Shown here one piece after another: positions 12,110-24,349 of a stretch of DNA of 64,000 nt; within the stretch, counting starts at the first letter, position 1, and every line of letters starts with the position of its first letter. Origin of the DNA: Echinostoma caproni (taxonomy: Eukaryota > Platyhelminthes > Trematoda > Plagiorchiida > Echinostomatidae); NCBI GenBank assembly GCA_900618425.1, contig UZAN01040790.1:1-64000 (forward strand). Reading direction: 5' to 3'. A program made the translations under genes and the position numbers. The notes beneath the pieces are model-generated. The model did no database searches. It was not told where the DNA came from and worked only from the letters and a program-made list of their open reading frames with translations.

Positions 12110-12261
12110 GGTCGTCTCTTTGTGATCGAGTGACCGAGATGGACTACTATTGTGTGTGCTATTGCGCGCAATGCCAAAGCAAAAGCGACAACATTATTTT
12201 CACTGAAAATTCTGTCCATATTGGATGAATAAAGTGCACTCTTGACTTGACTTGACTTGAA
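12110..12261 (+). mobile_element. Non-LTR retrotransposon 3' end (tail only)
   Basis: AATAAA at 12228-12233 is followed by four CTTGA units (12241-12260). The minus-strand CR1-like fragment at 18092-18738 ends the same way, with AATAAAA and then CTTTGA-type repeats. The shared arrangement suggests the 3' tip of a related LINE. No reverse transcriptase residues were recognised upstream, so the left limit is a guess. Confidence 0.4.
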
Positions 12262-13393
12262 GTGCGGAAAATCACAACTCAAACGACTTTCTCGTTTATC
12301 TATGGTAAGATTCCGACCATGGGAAGCACCAAAACCTCCTTCAACTTTGATTCATCTGAAATTAATAAGTACAGAAGTACGAGCTGAATAATTATTGGCC
12401 TTCACTTTCATTTGCGTTCGATCAGCTAGCTGTTCAAGCACATTGAACAGGTTGGAATGTTATAAGGAAGAATACTGTATATGAACAATTATGCAATCAC
12501 CGTGTATTGATGGAACAACTTTTAGTTTTTAGGTAACTTCTAATGTTGTGAGATACTGCTAACGCTTTCGAGTAGTTTGCACACACCAAGAGGTGGCTAT
12601 TAGATTCCCACGGGATTCGCAAGTGGATTTACTTTCGTAACTACGGGAAATGCGAATCTACCGTCGGACCTTTCCAATAAGTTAGCCCGAGTGCATATGG
12701 GAATTCCGAAGACTCGTTCCAAATGAAACATTTTGTTGTATTGATACCCTTGGCGTTATTCGTAGTAGATCGCTCTCGTCACCCCGAAACTACAGATCGT
12801 TAAGGGTTGAGTGTGTGTGGGGGGGGGGCGGGGTAATGTTCCTCATTTCACTGGGAACGTGTGCAAGAAGACTAACGAGCAATTCTCAATCCTAGTAAGA
12901 CATGCTATCCCCGCTGGTCAACCGGAGTGCACGGAGCAAATAGGGATCCAACCACATACAATGCTTTTTCCTGCTCAAATTCAACTGAAAACTTTCTGAT
13001 TCAATCAACCTAATATCAGCTTAATAGTACAGTATTAAGCAGAATCATCCTTGGGCTAAATGGGGCTAGCAAAGAAACAAACACGTCGTGAAAATATGAA
13101 CTTTGAAGGTGACTGCGTAATACGAAAACAGTTTCGGTGGATAAAGTCAGGTATTAATTGCAAAGGATATGGAAAAGTTACGTGGTAGAAAAATTGGTCA
13201 GCCAAGTGGAATAAATCATTCGTACAATATGTCATTCTGCTCACATTGTTTTGTTTGTTTTAATCACAAGAAATTCCAGCATGATAACGATGTAAAGTCA
13301 TGCTGATCGAGTGAACTCTTGGTGGTAGTTTTGATTTTCTATGCGGTCCTCAAACCGTCCTGAGGAAAACATTTCGGTTTGCACAAGAAACAG
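12262..13393. other. No supported gene
   Basis: Contains a nine-base G run near 12819 and short frames only. Confidence 0.4.
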
Positions 13394-13469
13394 CTGACCA
13401 TCAGAAACGTTTATCGTAAAACGTTAACCACAGAACAAAAGAAGCACGAAATGTGGAGATATATGACCG
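13394..13469 (+). CDS. Candidate internal exon (LTIRNVYRKTL...)
   Basis: The acceptor 'caagaaacag' and a consensus donor CCG|GTAAGT enclose an open frame of 25 codons plus one base. It is rich in charged residues (RKTLTTEQKKHEMWRYMT). The exon starts in phase 0 and ends in phase 1. It can join the phase-matching segment at 14735-14829, giving an intron of 1265 bp. Unknown protein; the other two frames were not excluded. Confidence 0.4.
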
Positions 13470-13873
13470 GTAAGTAGTGTTTGTTTATTGAAGTTCGGGT
13501 AGTTTGTTCACATGATAAAGTTTTTCATGCATTCGCGAACTCAATCAGCAAAATGAGGATTGGCAGCCAATCGATGGGCTGTTACAGAGAACGGAAAAAA
13601 TGCAAGCAATTTTAACGGTTGTTATCCGACAGGATACAGTGGTCATGCCACAAATTGCAATATTCTTCCTAATGAGTGGATTTTCAACTGGTCTGCTGTA
13701 TAACTTGATTGCTGTTCTCCAACTGCCAGCTTTTTGTCTTTGTGTGTTTGTAGAATACTAATGGTTCACATTCCACCGATCGACGCATTTGTTGGACTAA
13801 TGATTTCGGTGAAAAATTGAGAATCCACTGAGCGATCATTTTTTTACGCTTCTCAGTTTTTTCTGAGTTTTTT

Positions 13874-13894
13874 GTTATTATTATTATTATTATT
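13874..13894 (+). repeat. (TTA)n microsatellite
   Basis: Seven TTA/ATT units in a row. Confidence 0.9.
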
Positions 13895-14734
13895 GTTGTG
13901 AAACTCATGACAACCGAAAAGCGGAGATCGTTTTCAAACATCCGCTGTCATGAGATACTATTAGCTCGTTGAAAACATTTAAAGACTCAATCATATGTGA
14001 ATAAGTCCTTCGATGATTTTGGTCTAATTAGGTTATCTTGAACTTTCCACGGTATATGACACAGGTGAGAAATGAGATCAATGCGCGAAGCCCGCTTGTG
14101 CTCATGACGATAGACTTCAACATGGCCGGCTACTGATAAGTAGTAGGTTGACAGCCACGGTTATTCCAAAGTCGGATTATCATTTATGCCACGCACTGTA
14201 TATCCGCATGAAATTGGAAAATATTTAGATAATCGTTTGCACGGCCACTTATTTCCAATGAATCGATGCAAATTCGCTCTCAACCATCTATTTTCTTGCC
14301 ATAAATGCTACCAAAATCTGTACAGGTTTTGACGTCAAGTTCGATTTCCTATACGTGAGATTGTAAGGTGTGCTGAAACGTAATGTGCGCACAATGATAA
14401 AAAATAATCCGAACAAAATGGATTTATGTTAGTGATTTTTACTGTATAGCTAATCAAGTCCTTCCTGGCCGAAGGCCAAGCATGCCCGTCACGTCCCCGA
14501 ATCAACCACATTTCCCAAAAAGATTTTTTCCCGAGCATGAGGCTTAGTACAAGACAAAAGGCGAACACAGACTTTCAGATTATCCTATTTATAGTCACTC
14601 CAAATCAGGGGAGATGGCCATCACCCCTGATTGCTGCATGACCTTATAGATTCGGTCAATGGTTGGGAAGATTGGAAAACAGGTCCCATCAGGATCGAAA
14701 AGTGGAGGAGTACGTTATGAGGCTCTTTGGCCAG

Positions 14735-14829
14735 AACAAAAGTCAATTGTAGGAAACCAAGATTCTGGAAGAGATTATTTTTTTTTCACTCCGGGGAATT
14801 ACACCAAACGATGTGGGAAATCGTTGTAG
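14735..14829 (+). CDS. Candidate terminal exon joined to 13394-13469
   Basis: After 'ctttggccag' there are 2 bases that complete the phase-1 codon of the upstream exon. Then 30 codons read QKSIVGNQDSGRDYFFFTPG onward to TAG at 14827-14829. No AATAAA follows closely. An overlapping frame starts with ATG at about 14810 and would encode a 53-residue protein with one hydrophobic segment (IVVVLIVFITSVGVGF) and a basic tail. The two readings exclude each other as the main product. Confidence 0.28.
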
Positions 14830-16871
14830 TTTTAATTGTATTTATAACTTCCGTAGGCGTAGGGTTTACGTTTCAGTCAACATTATACAAAATGGAGAGA
14901 GGGAGAAAAAAGGATTTAAATCCCAAAACTATTAGCAACAGCTGTGAAAACCTGTCTGTTTTTAACTAGAATATGTGCTAATGAGAGTACCATTGAGTTA
15001 CGATGAATGATTAATCGAGAGGGAACACAATGGTTTTGGGATCTATAGTTGGTGAATGGAAACAACAGGATGTTAAATGCGTATGTAGCGAATGCATGGG
15101 GTCGATAAGAATCTTATGTGTAAAGTTTGCACATGCATTCAAATGACATTCGCACAGGTTAGTTATCAATCCCTTTAGCGAGATCGAAGAGAAACGGCTA
15201 GTAATGGTCAGTTTAAGTCGAAGCAATTTAAAATCTTTCTTTAGGGGATTGGAAAAAATAGCAGGTGAACAATAAATTAAATCGGGAAAGACACTCTGAC
15301 ACACGAAATTGGAGATAGTCAATTGTTAAGCACGAAACCGACGAAGTTTACGGATTTGCAGCAAAATTTGTCGAAGTTTATTAACGATAGTTGAAGATAG
15401 CATCATGACATGCAATGGATCCCATATTGACTGTGGATTGAATGCCCATAATTTCGGTGCATTTCCAGATGCCGCTGCATTTTGAATCAAACTCGCCATA
15501 ACCTAAACTCCGCACCAAGCTGAAGACATGTCACAGCTCAATGTAGCATTGTGATCAATCACCTTAACTAAGGGATTTTTGTGCTTACTTTGACAGTCTC
15601 ACTGCATTTGATGTTTAACAGTTTCCCAGCGGCTACAGGCGTACGGGCAAAGACAAAACAACGCGTGACTGCCCGATTCGCCGAACACGCCTCAAATGAT
15701 TTTCTCTTGCACTGACCTACTTGGGTATTACTAAAACGTAATTGAATTATGAAAAACCGGATTCAGTTTTTATTACCCATCTTTTCTCAACAGATCATCA
15801 CCTGACTCGGTTTTTGGAAGTATGATTACGTAACCGGAAGAAACGCTCGTGGATGGTTTAATCGGAGACTCCCCTATTCTAGCGCAGAAGCAACCATTGC
15901 CACCTGTCTCTCCTAACTAGCCGTAATTAAACATCCTTCACCACGTTTAACACAATCCAAAAGACGGCACCAATATAAACTGACATGTTTCACGTTAGGT
16001 AAAGACCATAGTGTACTATTTGAAAAATTTGTATTCGTTACGTCGTTTATAACTGGATGAATCGAACGCAATGTTTCCAGTGGGCGTAGAAAACATTCTG
16101 TGCTTTCCCATGATTAGAGGTGCATAAACAACAAACGTCTAGAAAGTAATCATTAAGCCATACTACAAACGGGATGATAATCATTGGTTATGAAAAGTCG
16201 GGGAGACCAAGTATCATTATGAAAATATCTGTTTAACAAAAGCGTCATTAATTTGATTGAAATAAACGTTTCAGGAAAGAAAATCAATGGCTAGAAGCCA
16301 ATGGTAAAAAGTCCAAAGTGAATTCTTTGGGATGCCCAAATCCTATCGCTGATTAGTCAGGAATGAGATGTTTAGCGGTCATTTTGTAACATACCGGACT
16401 AGTTGAAACGCATCTGTTTGAGTGCATTTAAGCACACACGCGGTCGGATGGGTGATTTGTGTGGTGACCATTTTTATTTGGACTACTCAATCCAGCGCCT
16501 CCCCGTGTCGTCTGCCCCAGTCCACATAGCATATTCATCTCTGTAAATCATGTGATAATTGTATTCGGATAAGTTGGATCCATGAGGTTAGGTAAAGTTT
16601 GAGGCACGGTCCACAGATGTCCATTCTTTGATGCAGATATTGATTTCAATTACTAACACTCCCCCCTTGATTTTGCGTGATAATCACTCGTGAAGTAATC
16701 GAGTAAAAGAAGTCACACGCACAATAAGGAATTCATGAACTGAAAACGATGGAAGTACTGTAGATCATTTTCAGTCGTGCGAACTGGTCTACTCATCTCA
16801 TAATCGAACCCGGGACCCTAGTGACAGAATATACTACTCAATTGATCGTAATGGAGCAGTTCACACAGCTT
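14830..16871. other. No supported gene
   Basis: Short frames only. 'taatcgaacccgggacccta' near 16801 looks like a reversed tRNA B-box region, so a minus-strand SINE fragment may end here. Confidence 0.35.
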
Positions 16872-17169
<298 letters not shown>

Positions 17170-17324
17170 ATTAAAATAAGTGGTATATGAATCACTGGGT
17201 AAAATTTCCCAGGAAGCACATTAACAGTTTCTCGGTTCTTGTCACTCGTCAGGCATGCGTATCCGGTAATCTTTTGTCTTTTCATCGATATACCTGTACG
17301 CAGAAGGTATATTTTCGTCACGGC

Positions 17325-17443
17325 AACCTCATTTGCAACACGGGGTGGATTTGTTTGGACAGCTCTTTTCGAACGAGTCCATTGGTGAATCAATACTATG
17401 ACTGGATGTTTTTGTAGGTGGGCTAGAAGGTACCATATATATA
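17325..17443 (+). repeat. Dispersed repeat, family E, copy 2
   Basis: Matches 7323-7432. The preceding 'ggtaaaatttcccaggaagc' (about 17200) is a motif also found near 8346 and 59860, so the true unit may start at about 17195. Confidence 0.55.
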
Positions 17444-18091
17444 TGTTTATATATATATGTATGTGTGTTGCACACTTCGTTTGAACTTTTTCACACTTAC
17501 CAATAGCCTCTTCTTTCCCATCAAACAACAGTAGACTGGGCATCCATCACAATTCCCCTGTTACGTGCAATCCGCAGTTCATCCGGTCAGCCATCTGGTC
17601 AGGAATGGTAGTAGAATCCAGTGTCACTCTTGCTGTGTCCATCAGCTCGACCAATCCTTATCCCAGATGGAAAACGAAAAGGACGGTTGTTTCCAATAAC
17701 TGATCTTAAGCTTCATGAAACTGATGTGTGATCAGTTGTACCTTCAACCAATACACAAAATCAGATAACCTCTGCCTCGGAACTGTCTTGTGGATCTGTG
17801 CGAAGGCTTTATCAGTGCATGGCGGAAACCAATTTTTGCCCTTTTACCTTACCTTCAGTAGTAGAAACTACCATCTATGTATATCAATTGTTCCCCTCAT
17901 GTGGATTGAGTCAAGCAAATCACAAACACCGAAAGGACTCTTGAATGAAGACCAAGAAACTTTGTCTTGAACAGATCTGAATTTTCTTACCACCTCACTA
18001 ATAATCAGCTGTGAAATCTTGATCAACTAATCTTGGCATAGACATACAGTGGCTAATTGCACACCGGTGGCCCTAGTACACCTGATCTGTC

Positions 18092-18738
18092 TCAAAGTCA
18101 AAGTCAAAGTTTTATTATGGGGATAACTTACAAGCTGGTGCTTCTCTTGTCCCATAGGATATTTACACAGATGAATCGTTACACGTCGAAAAAGGAGTCA
18201 CATATAGTTCCGGGTAGGAGATAATAGAGAATGTAGGCTATAGGGAGTTTGCGTTTGCTTTATTGGTGTACGAATGTGAGGTGTGCCAAGGTTTCATCGA
18301 TTCTCTGCCTGAGAGATTCAATAGTGGGTACACAAACGACATGAGATGGAAGGGTGTTCCAAGTACTGGATACTCTGACTGCAAAAGACTGGCGCCGGTA
18401 TTTCAATGGACACTTTGGAATCAGTAGCTTGAAACGGTGTCTCCTTAGATATACATTGTTCGATAACATGAGCAGCGATCGACACGGATGGTTTGGGTTC
18501 TGCAGTATTTGATACGTCAAAATCAAGTCTCCCCGAGTTCGGCGGTACGGAGCAGAATATAGTCCCAATGATCGCAATCTCTCCTCCTATGTCAGGTAAT
18601 GGAATCCCTTGACCATTTTGGTGGCCATCCTTTGTGGACGCTCAAGCATCTTGCGATCACGTTGAAGCCATGGACTCCAAGCTTGCGTGGCGAACTCTGT
18701 ATCGGGTCGAATATACGCTGATAGCAAACGTCGTTCGA
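18092..18738 (-). pseudogene. CR1-like non-LTR retrotransposon, RT C-terminal remnant
   Basis: Read on the minus strand, the frame carries the conserved end of a LINE reverse transcriptase. An 'AYIRPDTEFATQAWSP' block (the usual YVRP.LEY..Q.WSP motif) is followed by 'LERPQRMATKMVKG', 'EERLRSLGLY', 'RRTRGDLILTYQIL' and 'RVSSTWNTLPSHVV'. These order and spacings are typical of CR1/Jockey-type elements. A TAG at 18587-18589 interrupts the frame just before EERL, and the frame ends at 18260. The 3' end has AATAAAA and three short CTTTGA repeats (18092-18110). The fingers and palm catalytic part and the endonuclease are missing, so it is 5'-truncated and dead. No flanking duplication was seen. Confidence 0.88.
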
Positions 18739-18739
18739 T

Positions 18740-21700
18740 AGATTACAGCGTTCAGATTACTATTATCGACTGAATGATTTAAAACCTCTATTGAAAAACC
18801 TTACACGCACAACGTGATGTCCTGCAATCTCTCAATATCGTTCGGCGTCCTTACCACGTTTAACGCAAGGCACTTCGAGCATTTCGCTGTCATTTGGGGC
18901 CGAGTGTGAGTCTTGTGCATATCTCATTGGATCTTTGGGTCCACTGGTATTTTGTATTTTCCCTGTCATGCAGGTTTCTTGGAAATCTGCCTTCCACCGA
19001 GAACCTGTTGTCCTAGGTGTCTCTATACCCATACGGTGAGAGCGTCCGTGATTCACGAGAGTTGGTTTGACATCCAAATGAGGGTTGTTTTGTGGTATTT
19101 CGGGATGATGCTAGGGTCACCAGGTACTTGCGGCATCCGGAATCAATCGTCTTCCGTGCTTTAGAACTTGGTGGTAGCGGTGTGCTGTGTGTTACGCTGA
19201 GCGGGTTATGACTAATTTTTAACAGCAACTTAAAAGTATATTGATGAAAAGTCCATTAATTCCCTCATTTATTGATGAACTACATAGGAAAAAATATATG
19301 AGCACCACTGATTTTGGTAGTTGGGTCAAGTGGAACATCAGTAAGGTTTAATTAAGTAGCATCTCAATCGGACCGGAAGCCATGATGAATTCAGTAACTG
19401 TAGACAGCCCACAATCACCAACATACAAATGTGCCACCGGATAGAGCTTTCCAGAGGCGCGTGTGTAAAAAGCTGACTGTGCACGAGTTAGTTGATTTCA
19501 ATCAATAAATACTGATAAATCTGTTCCAATGTTTGAATTGAGTGTGTGTGCTGGGTTGAAGACAGTAAGATATCCACGAGGCTAACCTCGGGGTTAATTC
19601 TATTGCTGTTAACGCTGTTGACGATTTTGTTGAAGCCAATTGACCACGTTCATAATGCGGATGTTATTTCAAGTAAAATGTCTAGAGAGATAAACAAGGC
19701 TCATAGATTCAATTTTCACCTTTCAGCACCACCAACAACCACAACCTAGTGTTTCCCAGAACAGCCGCAGTTAAAACATAATAATATTTGGATCAATTTG
19801 ATCAGCGTTGTTCTTGAGTGAGGAGTGCTTTGGGTGATGATCAAAACAAATAAACAGATTTGATTAGTTTGTTTTCCGGAATATCAGATTTCACTCAGTA
19901 CACAATCTCCGACGACGAGACGATAATTTGCGCACACAAATAGCTGTGTTTGGGAGAGTTAGTACGTAAGTGCATACACTTATATCCTGGTTAGCTGTGA
20001 TAAATGATTCGTCCTCTGATCTTCGTCAACAAATCACAAATCATTTTAGCCCAGCAGTGGACACGTGCGCGATTCGGATAACTGGATAACGGATATTCCC
20101 TGACAGTAGGTAAACGGACAATTCTGATAACCGTCATTTGTGACTTCAGTTTGGCTGCTGTTCTCCCTACTATTAACTATGAGCATTTAGCTCCAAATTC
20201 ATGTAATGAATTTACTCTGATACAGATAAAAGAAAAGCTAGGAAGCACTGTGCAACTGTACTGACCTTGTTGGGTTCCATAAGCACTGCTCATTTTAGCA
20301 GTACTCTCTATATTTATCACCTGGTTGGAAACATTTCAAACCTGACTACTTATTGATACTACTTGTTTTTAAGTAATTTTTAATGTGTAAAGAAACATGA
20401 TAATTAAAATATTTTATTTTGTTCTATGTCTCCCAAATTGCACATCTTTTTGGCTATCATCCCTTTCATCTAGTTCTAATAAAGTTGTACCCAAGGTGTA
20501 CCCAAGAAAGATAATACCCCTCTTTTTCTCATTTTATCGGCACTTTGTAATTTATGCCATAGAAGTACCTCAAAAGCCGAATTGTAGCGTCCATCATTGA
20601 TGAATATAAGGGAGTTCTGCCGTATAGCTTGCAATTCAGCTCCTTTAAAAGTTTTTGAAAAACTTGCCTCAGCTGGGATGTTTTCTTAGCTCCTTACTAA
20701 TGGAAACAATACAGCGGCTTAATGTTCTTCCCATTCAACCTTCGATGCCCCTGTTTTAATTTCCAATATGATTACCTCTGTTCCCGAGGGAACAAGTAAG
20801 GCTTTCTAAATCCCGTTTTTTCTACAGATTACACTTGCCCCAACCTCAAATTACTGATTGTGGGGGGAGGGCGGTTCAGCCATCAACAACTGTATTGATC
20901 TCCAACTCGACTTCACAGCCACACTTCCCTGTTATTATCCCCTAATCCGCATGTGTGTTACAATTTGCAGTTTTCTCGCCATTCTTGTTTTCTTCTTACG
21001 TGTCCCAATCGCCTTTATGTGGCCGTGATTCTTCATTCTTTCACTCAGTCATGTGTATCCTCCACAGTCCAATTGATTCCAATTCTCTGATTGCTCTGGT
21101 TATAAACATTTATGTTTGAATATTTTCAAGTACTACAGTATTTTGAACGAAAGGAATAAATATGATAAACGACCCAAACTTTATCCTGATGTCCTTATTC
21201 ACAACACTCCCTCATTATCAGCCCATCTAGTGCTAAATATCTTGGAGTAATTTTTATTGGTAATCGCAAATGGTCAAATCAAACCCCTACAGTTTCCCTA
21301 AAATGCACTGGGTAATCATTTTATCCTTCCCTCTCCCACCCCAGATTGTTTTCTGCCCCACCCCAACCCTTACTTATCTTACTGAACATTTCTGTTTCTG
21401 CGTGCGCATTACCTTACCGGCGTTATGGTTCTTCAATACACTAAATTTTCCGTTTTACTCCCAAAACTATTCTTATCTATCTCCAGATTGCTCAAACATT
21501 TCCTTAAGTGTACTGATATCCCCTCCGCACACCCTGAGCACCCTATTATTACGTTCATTGTATCTGAGCATTCAAGCTGATATTGGAAATTCTTTTCAAT
21601 TGATAATAACAAACCACACCCACCACTCTTCTCGTCACGGTCTGAACAAATAGATCATCTCCCCCTCCCCTGACATTCATTTTGAACATATCTGAGCTCG

Positions 21701-23927
21701 TTCGAAGACCTACCGCTCTTCTGTCACATCTTAGTTAGCTCCCTTTTCTTCGAAACTGTGAACAAAGTGCACTTGGAAGAACCATTGACCTGCAATTACT
21801 TTTGTGTGTGTGCGTGTGTGCGGACTCCAGCCTGCAATTGCGTTGTTCATAAATTTATAAATCTTTTGATTTCTTCCAGTTAGAATGTAAAAATAGTGGC
21901 GGAATATTCACCTTTAGGGGGATGCATGGAGCACTCACAGTTGAATTCATTGATCTGATGAAAGACAGAACAATTTTTGGCTAAAGCTTGATGGGAAAAG
22001 GTGTAGATGATGGGTGCTGAATTCTATACCTAAATTATATGACGCTTATAAACCGGCCTAAACAGCTCGGGTTTAAATTTCTTCCTGCGCACAACTGTTG
22101 TGCTTAAAAGCTGTCTGTTTGAATAATGGAATTCAATGAACGAATCAATCAACATGTGGTAAAAAATAAACTCATTTTTGTTGTTATTCAGTCTTCAACC
22201 AATCGAACGTTATTGAAAAAGGGTGAGGCATTCTGTTGAATATTGATGCATGCTATGCAACATCTAGCAGGCCAACTAAACCTGCTAATGTGGATGATTT
22301 TTGGCTGTATAAAATGGAAATCGTTTTGCCTCAGAATTGACATCCCACCACTATTAAATTAAGCGCCCGCGCGCATACACGTACACAAACAAGGCAGTCA
22401 TTGTTCGCGGGTCAAGTTCACTTAAGGTTGTCTGAATTCGTTCGAAGTCGTTTTCCCGTCGCTTTCCTCTCAAAATTTGTCTTTTCCGTTATGCACATTC
22501 TTTATCGCATAATTCAATCACCACGGGTGCGTCATCACTCGAGCAATTTGACACCGCATCTGCACCCTCCCCCCCCCCGCAAAAAACCCGCAACGTTGTG
22601 TTTCTTGTCTGCTTAGATTTGTAAACAGATGCCAACTTTCTCATGTGTTATTGCTGTCTCTCCCATGTGTTTGTTTGTGTTTATAAAGCGTTCGCAGACT
22701 TTGAAATGTTACCAACCAGAGAAAACCTACTACCTCTAATGTCTGAACGACGCAGAGGAAAGGCGAAAAGTAAATAAAATCGTTGCAACTCGGAGATCAC
22801 ACACCATGTTGAGCACTTTTGTTGATTCTATACGTGACCACTTCAAGGGAAACCGATCCCATTAAATTAGACACAGTCTTCAAATTCAAGCAATTAACAT
22901 GACCTGAGTACCCGAGATAGCAATTAGGTTAATGAGGAGAAAAACGAGTCCAGTCCCACAGGTTGAGTGCCGACGGGAGGTATTGTTTATTGTGAGAACA
23001 AAACGTGCAGAAGTCAAATCGGTTTACAAAACTCAACGTTTGAAACAGTGCAGTTATTTTTCGCATGAAAGACTCCGTATTGGTAGTTCAATGGTCCGTT
23101 AATTTATTCGTGTGTTTCGAGGCTACACATGGAATCCATTCTTTGGGTTTCGCCTCTTCGAGTCATTGTGAGAAACTGGAAATGAATTCAAAGGGAGGGC
23201 CTCAAAACACTACACACGTACAATGTGAGTAGTGAAACTGAAGACGAAAAATTGTTATAACGGACAGGTATCTTATTTGTAATAGGTCTAGTCCAGGTCA
23301 GGCATAGTTAGGGAGTGAGAGGGAAATGTGGTTGGAATCAGCAGGCCCGAACAGGTGGATATCGTCATACAAAGGCTTTTTAGTTAGTTTTTCTTGTACA
23401 GACTTGGCAACCTACCTGTTTCAGACGCTAAGGAGGGTGAGCTTGTGTGCATGTGAGTGATTGCATTAATGTTTTACTTTAACTTACCGCGCATCACTGT
23501 GAGTATGCAATGCTTTTGATCGGTCTATGGGGAAACCAAACCAGCGAGCTCTATCGCGACCTGATCAAGCAAGATCCGAAGGACAATGAATGTAGCTGCG
23601 AGAATAAAGGCTGCAACGGCTTATTTTGGCCATCTTTTAGAAACCGTAGAACGACTTTTATTTCTTCCTGAAAAAAAATCATCAGAGTGGTTGGCTAGAT
23701 ATAATCACGGGAAACGGCAGGCTTAGTCTTACATTAGTGGGGATATTGAAACCGATGTGGTCAGCCTCATTGGCCGCGCACAAACTCGTCAATGTCTATG
23801 GGTGAACAGCCACTACAGAGTAACGCATTAGTGCCTTGTCTGTGTTTACCCAAAATGCTATTTCCAAACTTGAAATCTAAAGTGTCGCCATGGGACGGTG
23901 CTGTTTGTGACAGTACAGATACCAGTG
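18740..23927. other. Long stretch without a supported gene
   Basis: Short, mostly pyrimidine-rich frames (for example 21270-21653) without splice support. 'ggtagttcaatggtc' near 23088 resembles a tRNA A box and may mark another decayed SINE head. Confidence 0.4.
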
Positions 23928-23940
23928 AATAAAATATAAC
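23928..23940 (+). repeat. Left target-site duplication of SINE copy 2
   Basis: AATAAAATATAAC is repeated exactly at 24337-24349, on the other side of the composite element. Confidence 0.9.
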
Positions 23941-24336
23941 GTAGAGCATCAAGCCTGGATTAGCCCATTCGATTGTTCAGAGGCACCAGGCGCTCTTGAT
24001 TGTCTTGGGTGAGCGTTTCACTCCTTGGGAGATCGTTAATTCCCCACGAGACAATGTATTCAAATGCAATGGAAATGAGTGGAAAAGAGTGCCTGGTGCC
24101 TCAGAACAATCAAATGGGCTAATACAAGCTTGATACTCTAAATTGACTGAGTTTTTCGCACAAGGTGATGACTATCGGTGGTGTAGCTTAGAGATAAAGG
24201 TTTGAAGTCCCGACCCTACTGATCGTGGTTCGAGTCCTAACGGGGACACAAAAAGTACGCATTGTTGACGAGTCCCAAAACAGGACGAAACAGTTGTCCA
24301 ATGCTCCTTGTTGGTTATCACAAACATTTCCATCGC
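23941..24336 (+). mobile_element. Hammerhead-ribozyme tRNA SINE, copy 2 (composite, perfect TSD)
   Basis: A 396-bp insertion lies between perfect 13-bp direct repeats. Part 1 (about 23950-24135) starts 'ggattagcccattcgattg', runs through 'gtttcactccttgggagatc', and closes with the reverse complement of its start ('aatcaaatgggctaatacaa'). Much of part 1 is the reverse complement of the family's 3' tail. A 45-bp leader shared with copy 1 follows. The tRNA-like head has A box TAGCTTAGAGA (24184-24194, weak at its end) and B box GGTTCGAGTCC (24227-24237). The ribozyme lies at 24259-24304 and the tail ends 'tatcacaaacatttccatcg'. The single TSD pair shows that foldback block and SINE body inserted together. 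Confidence 0.88.
24259..24304 (+). ncRNA. Hammerhead ribozyme, copy 2, with compensated stem I
   Basis: Stem I is GCATTG (24259-24264) against CAATGC (24299-24304), where other copies have GCACTG/CAGTGC; the C-G to T-A double change preserves pairing. Stem II GTCC/GGAC, GAAA and the GTC cleavage triplet (ending 24298) are intact. Stem III is CAG/TTG with a G-T pair. The first core strand reads TTGACGA, so the invariant first C is T. Activity is probably weak or lost. Confidence 0.85.
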
Positions 24337-24349
24337 AATAAAATATAAC
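24337..24349 (+). repeat. Right target-site duplication of SINE copy 2
   Basis: Identical to 23928-23940. Confidence 0.9.

Noticed and set aside
21270..21653. 127-codon plus-strand frame
   Set aside because: Pyrimidine-rich low-complexity composition, no splice or domain support.
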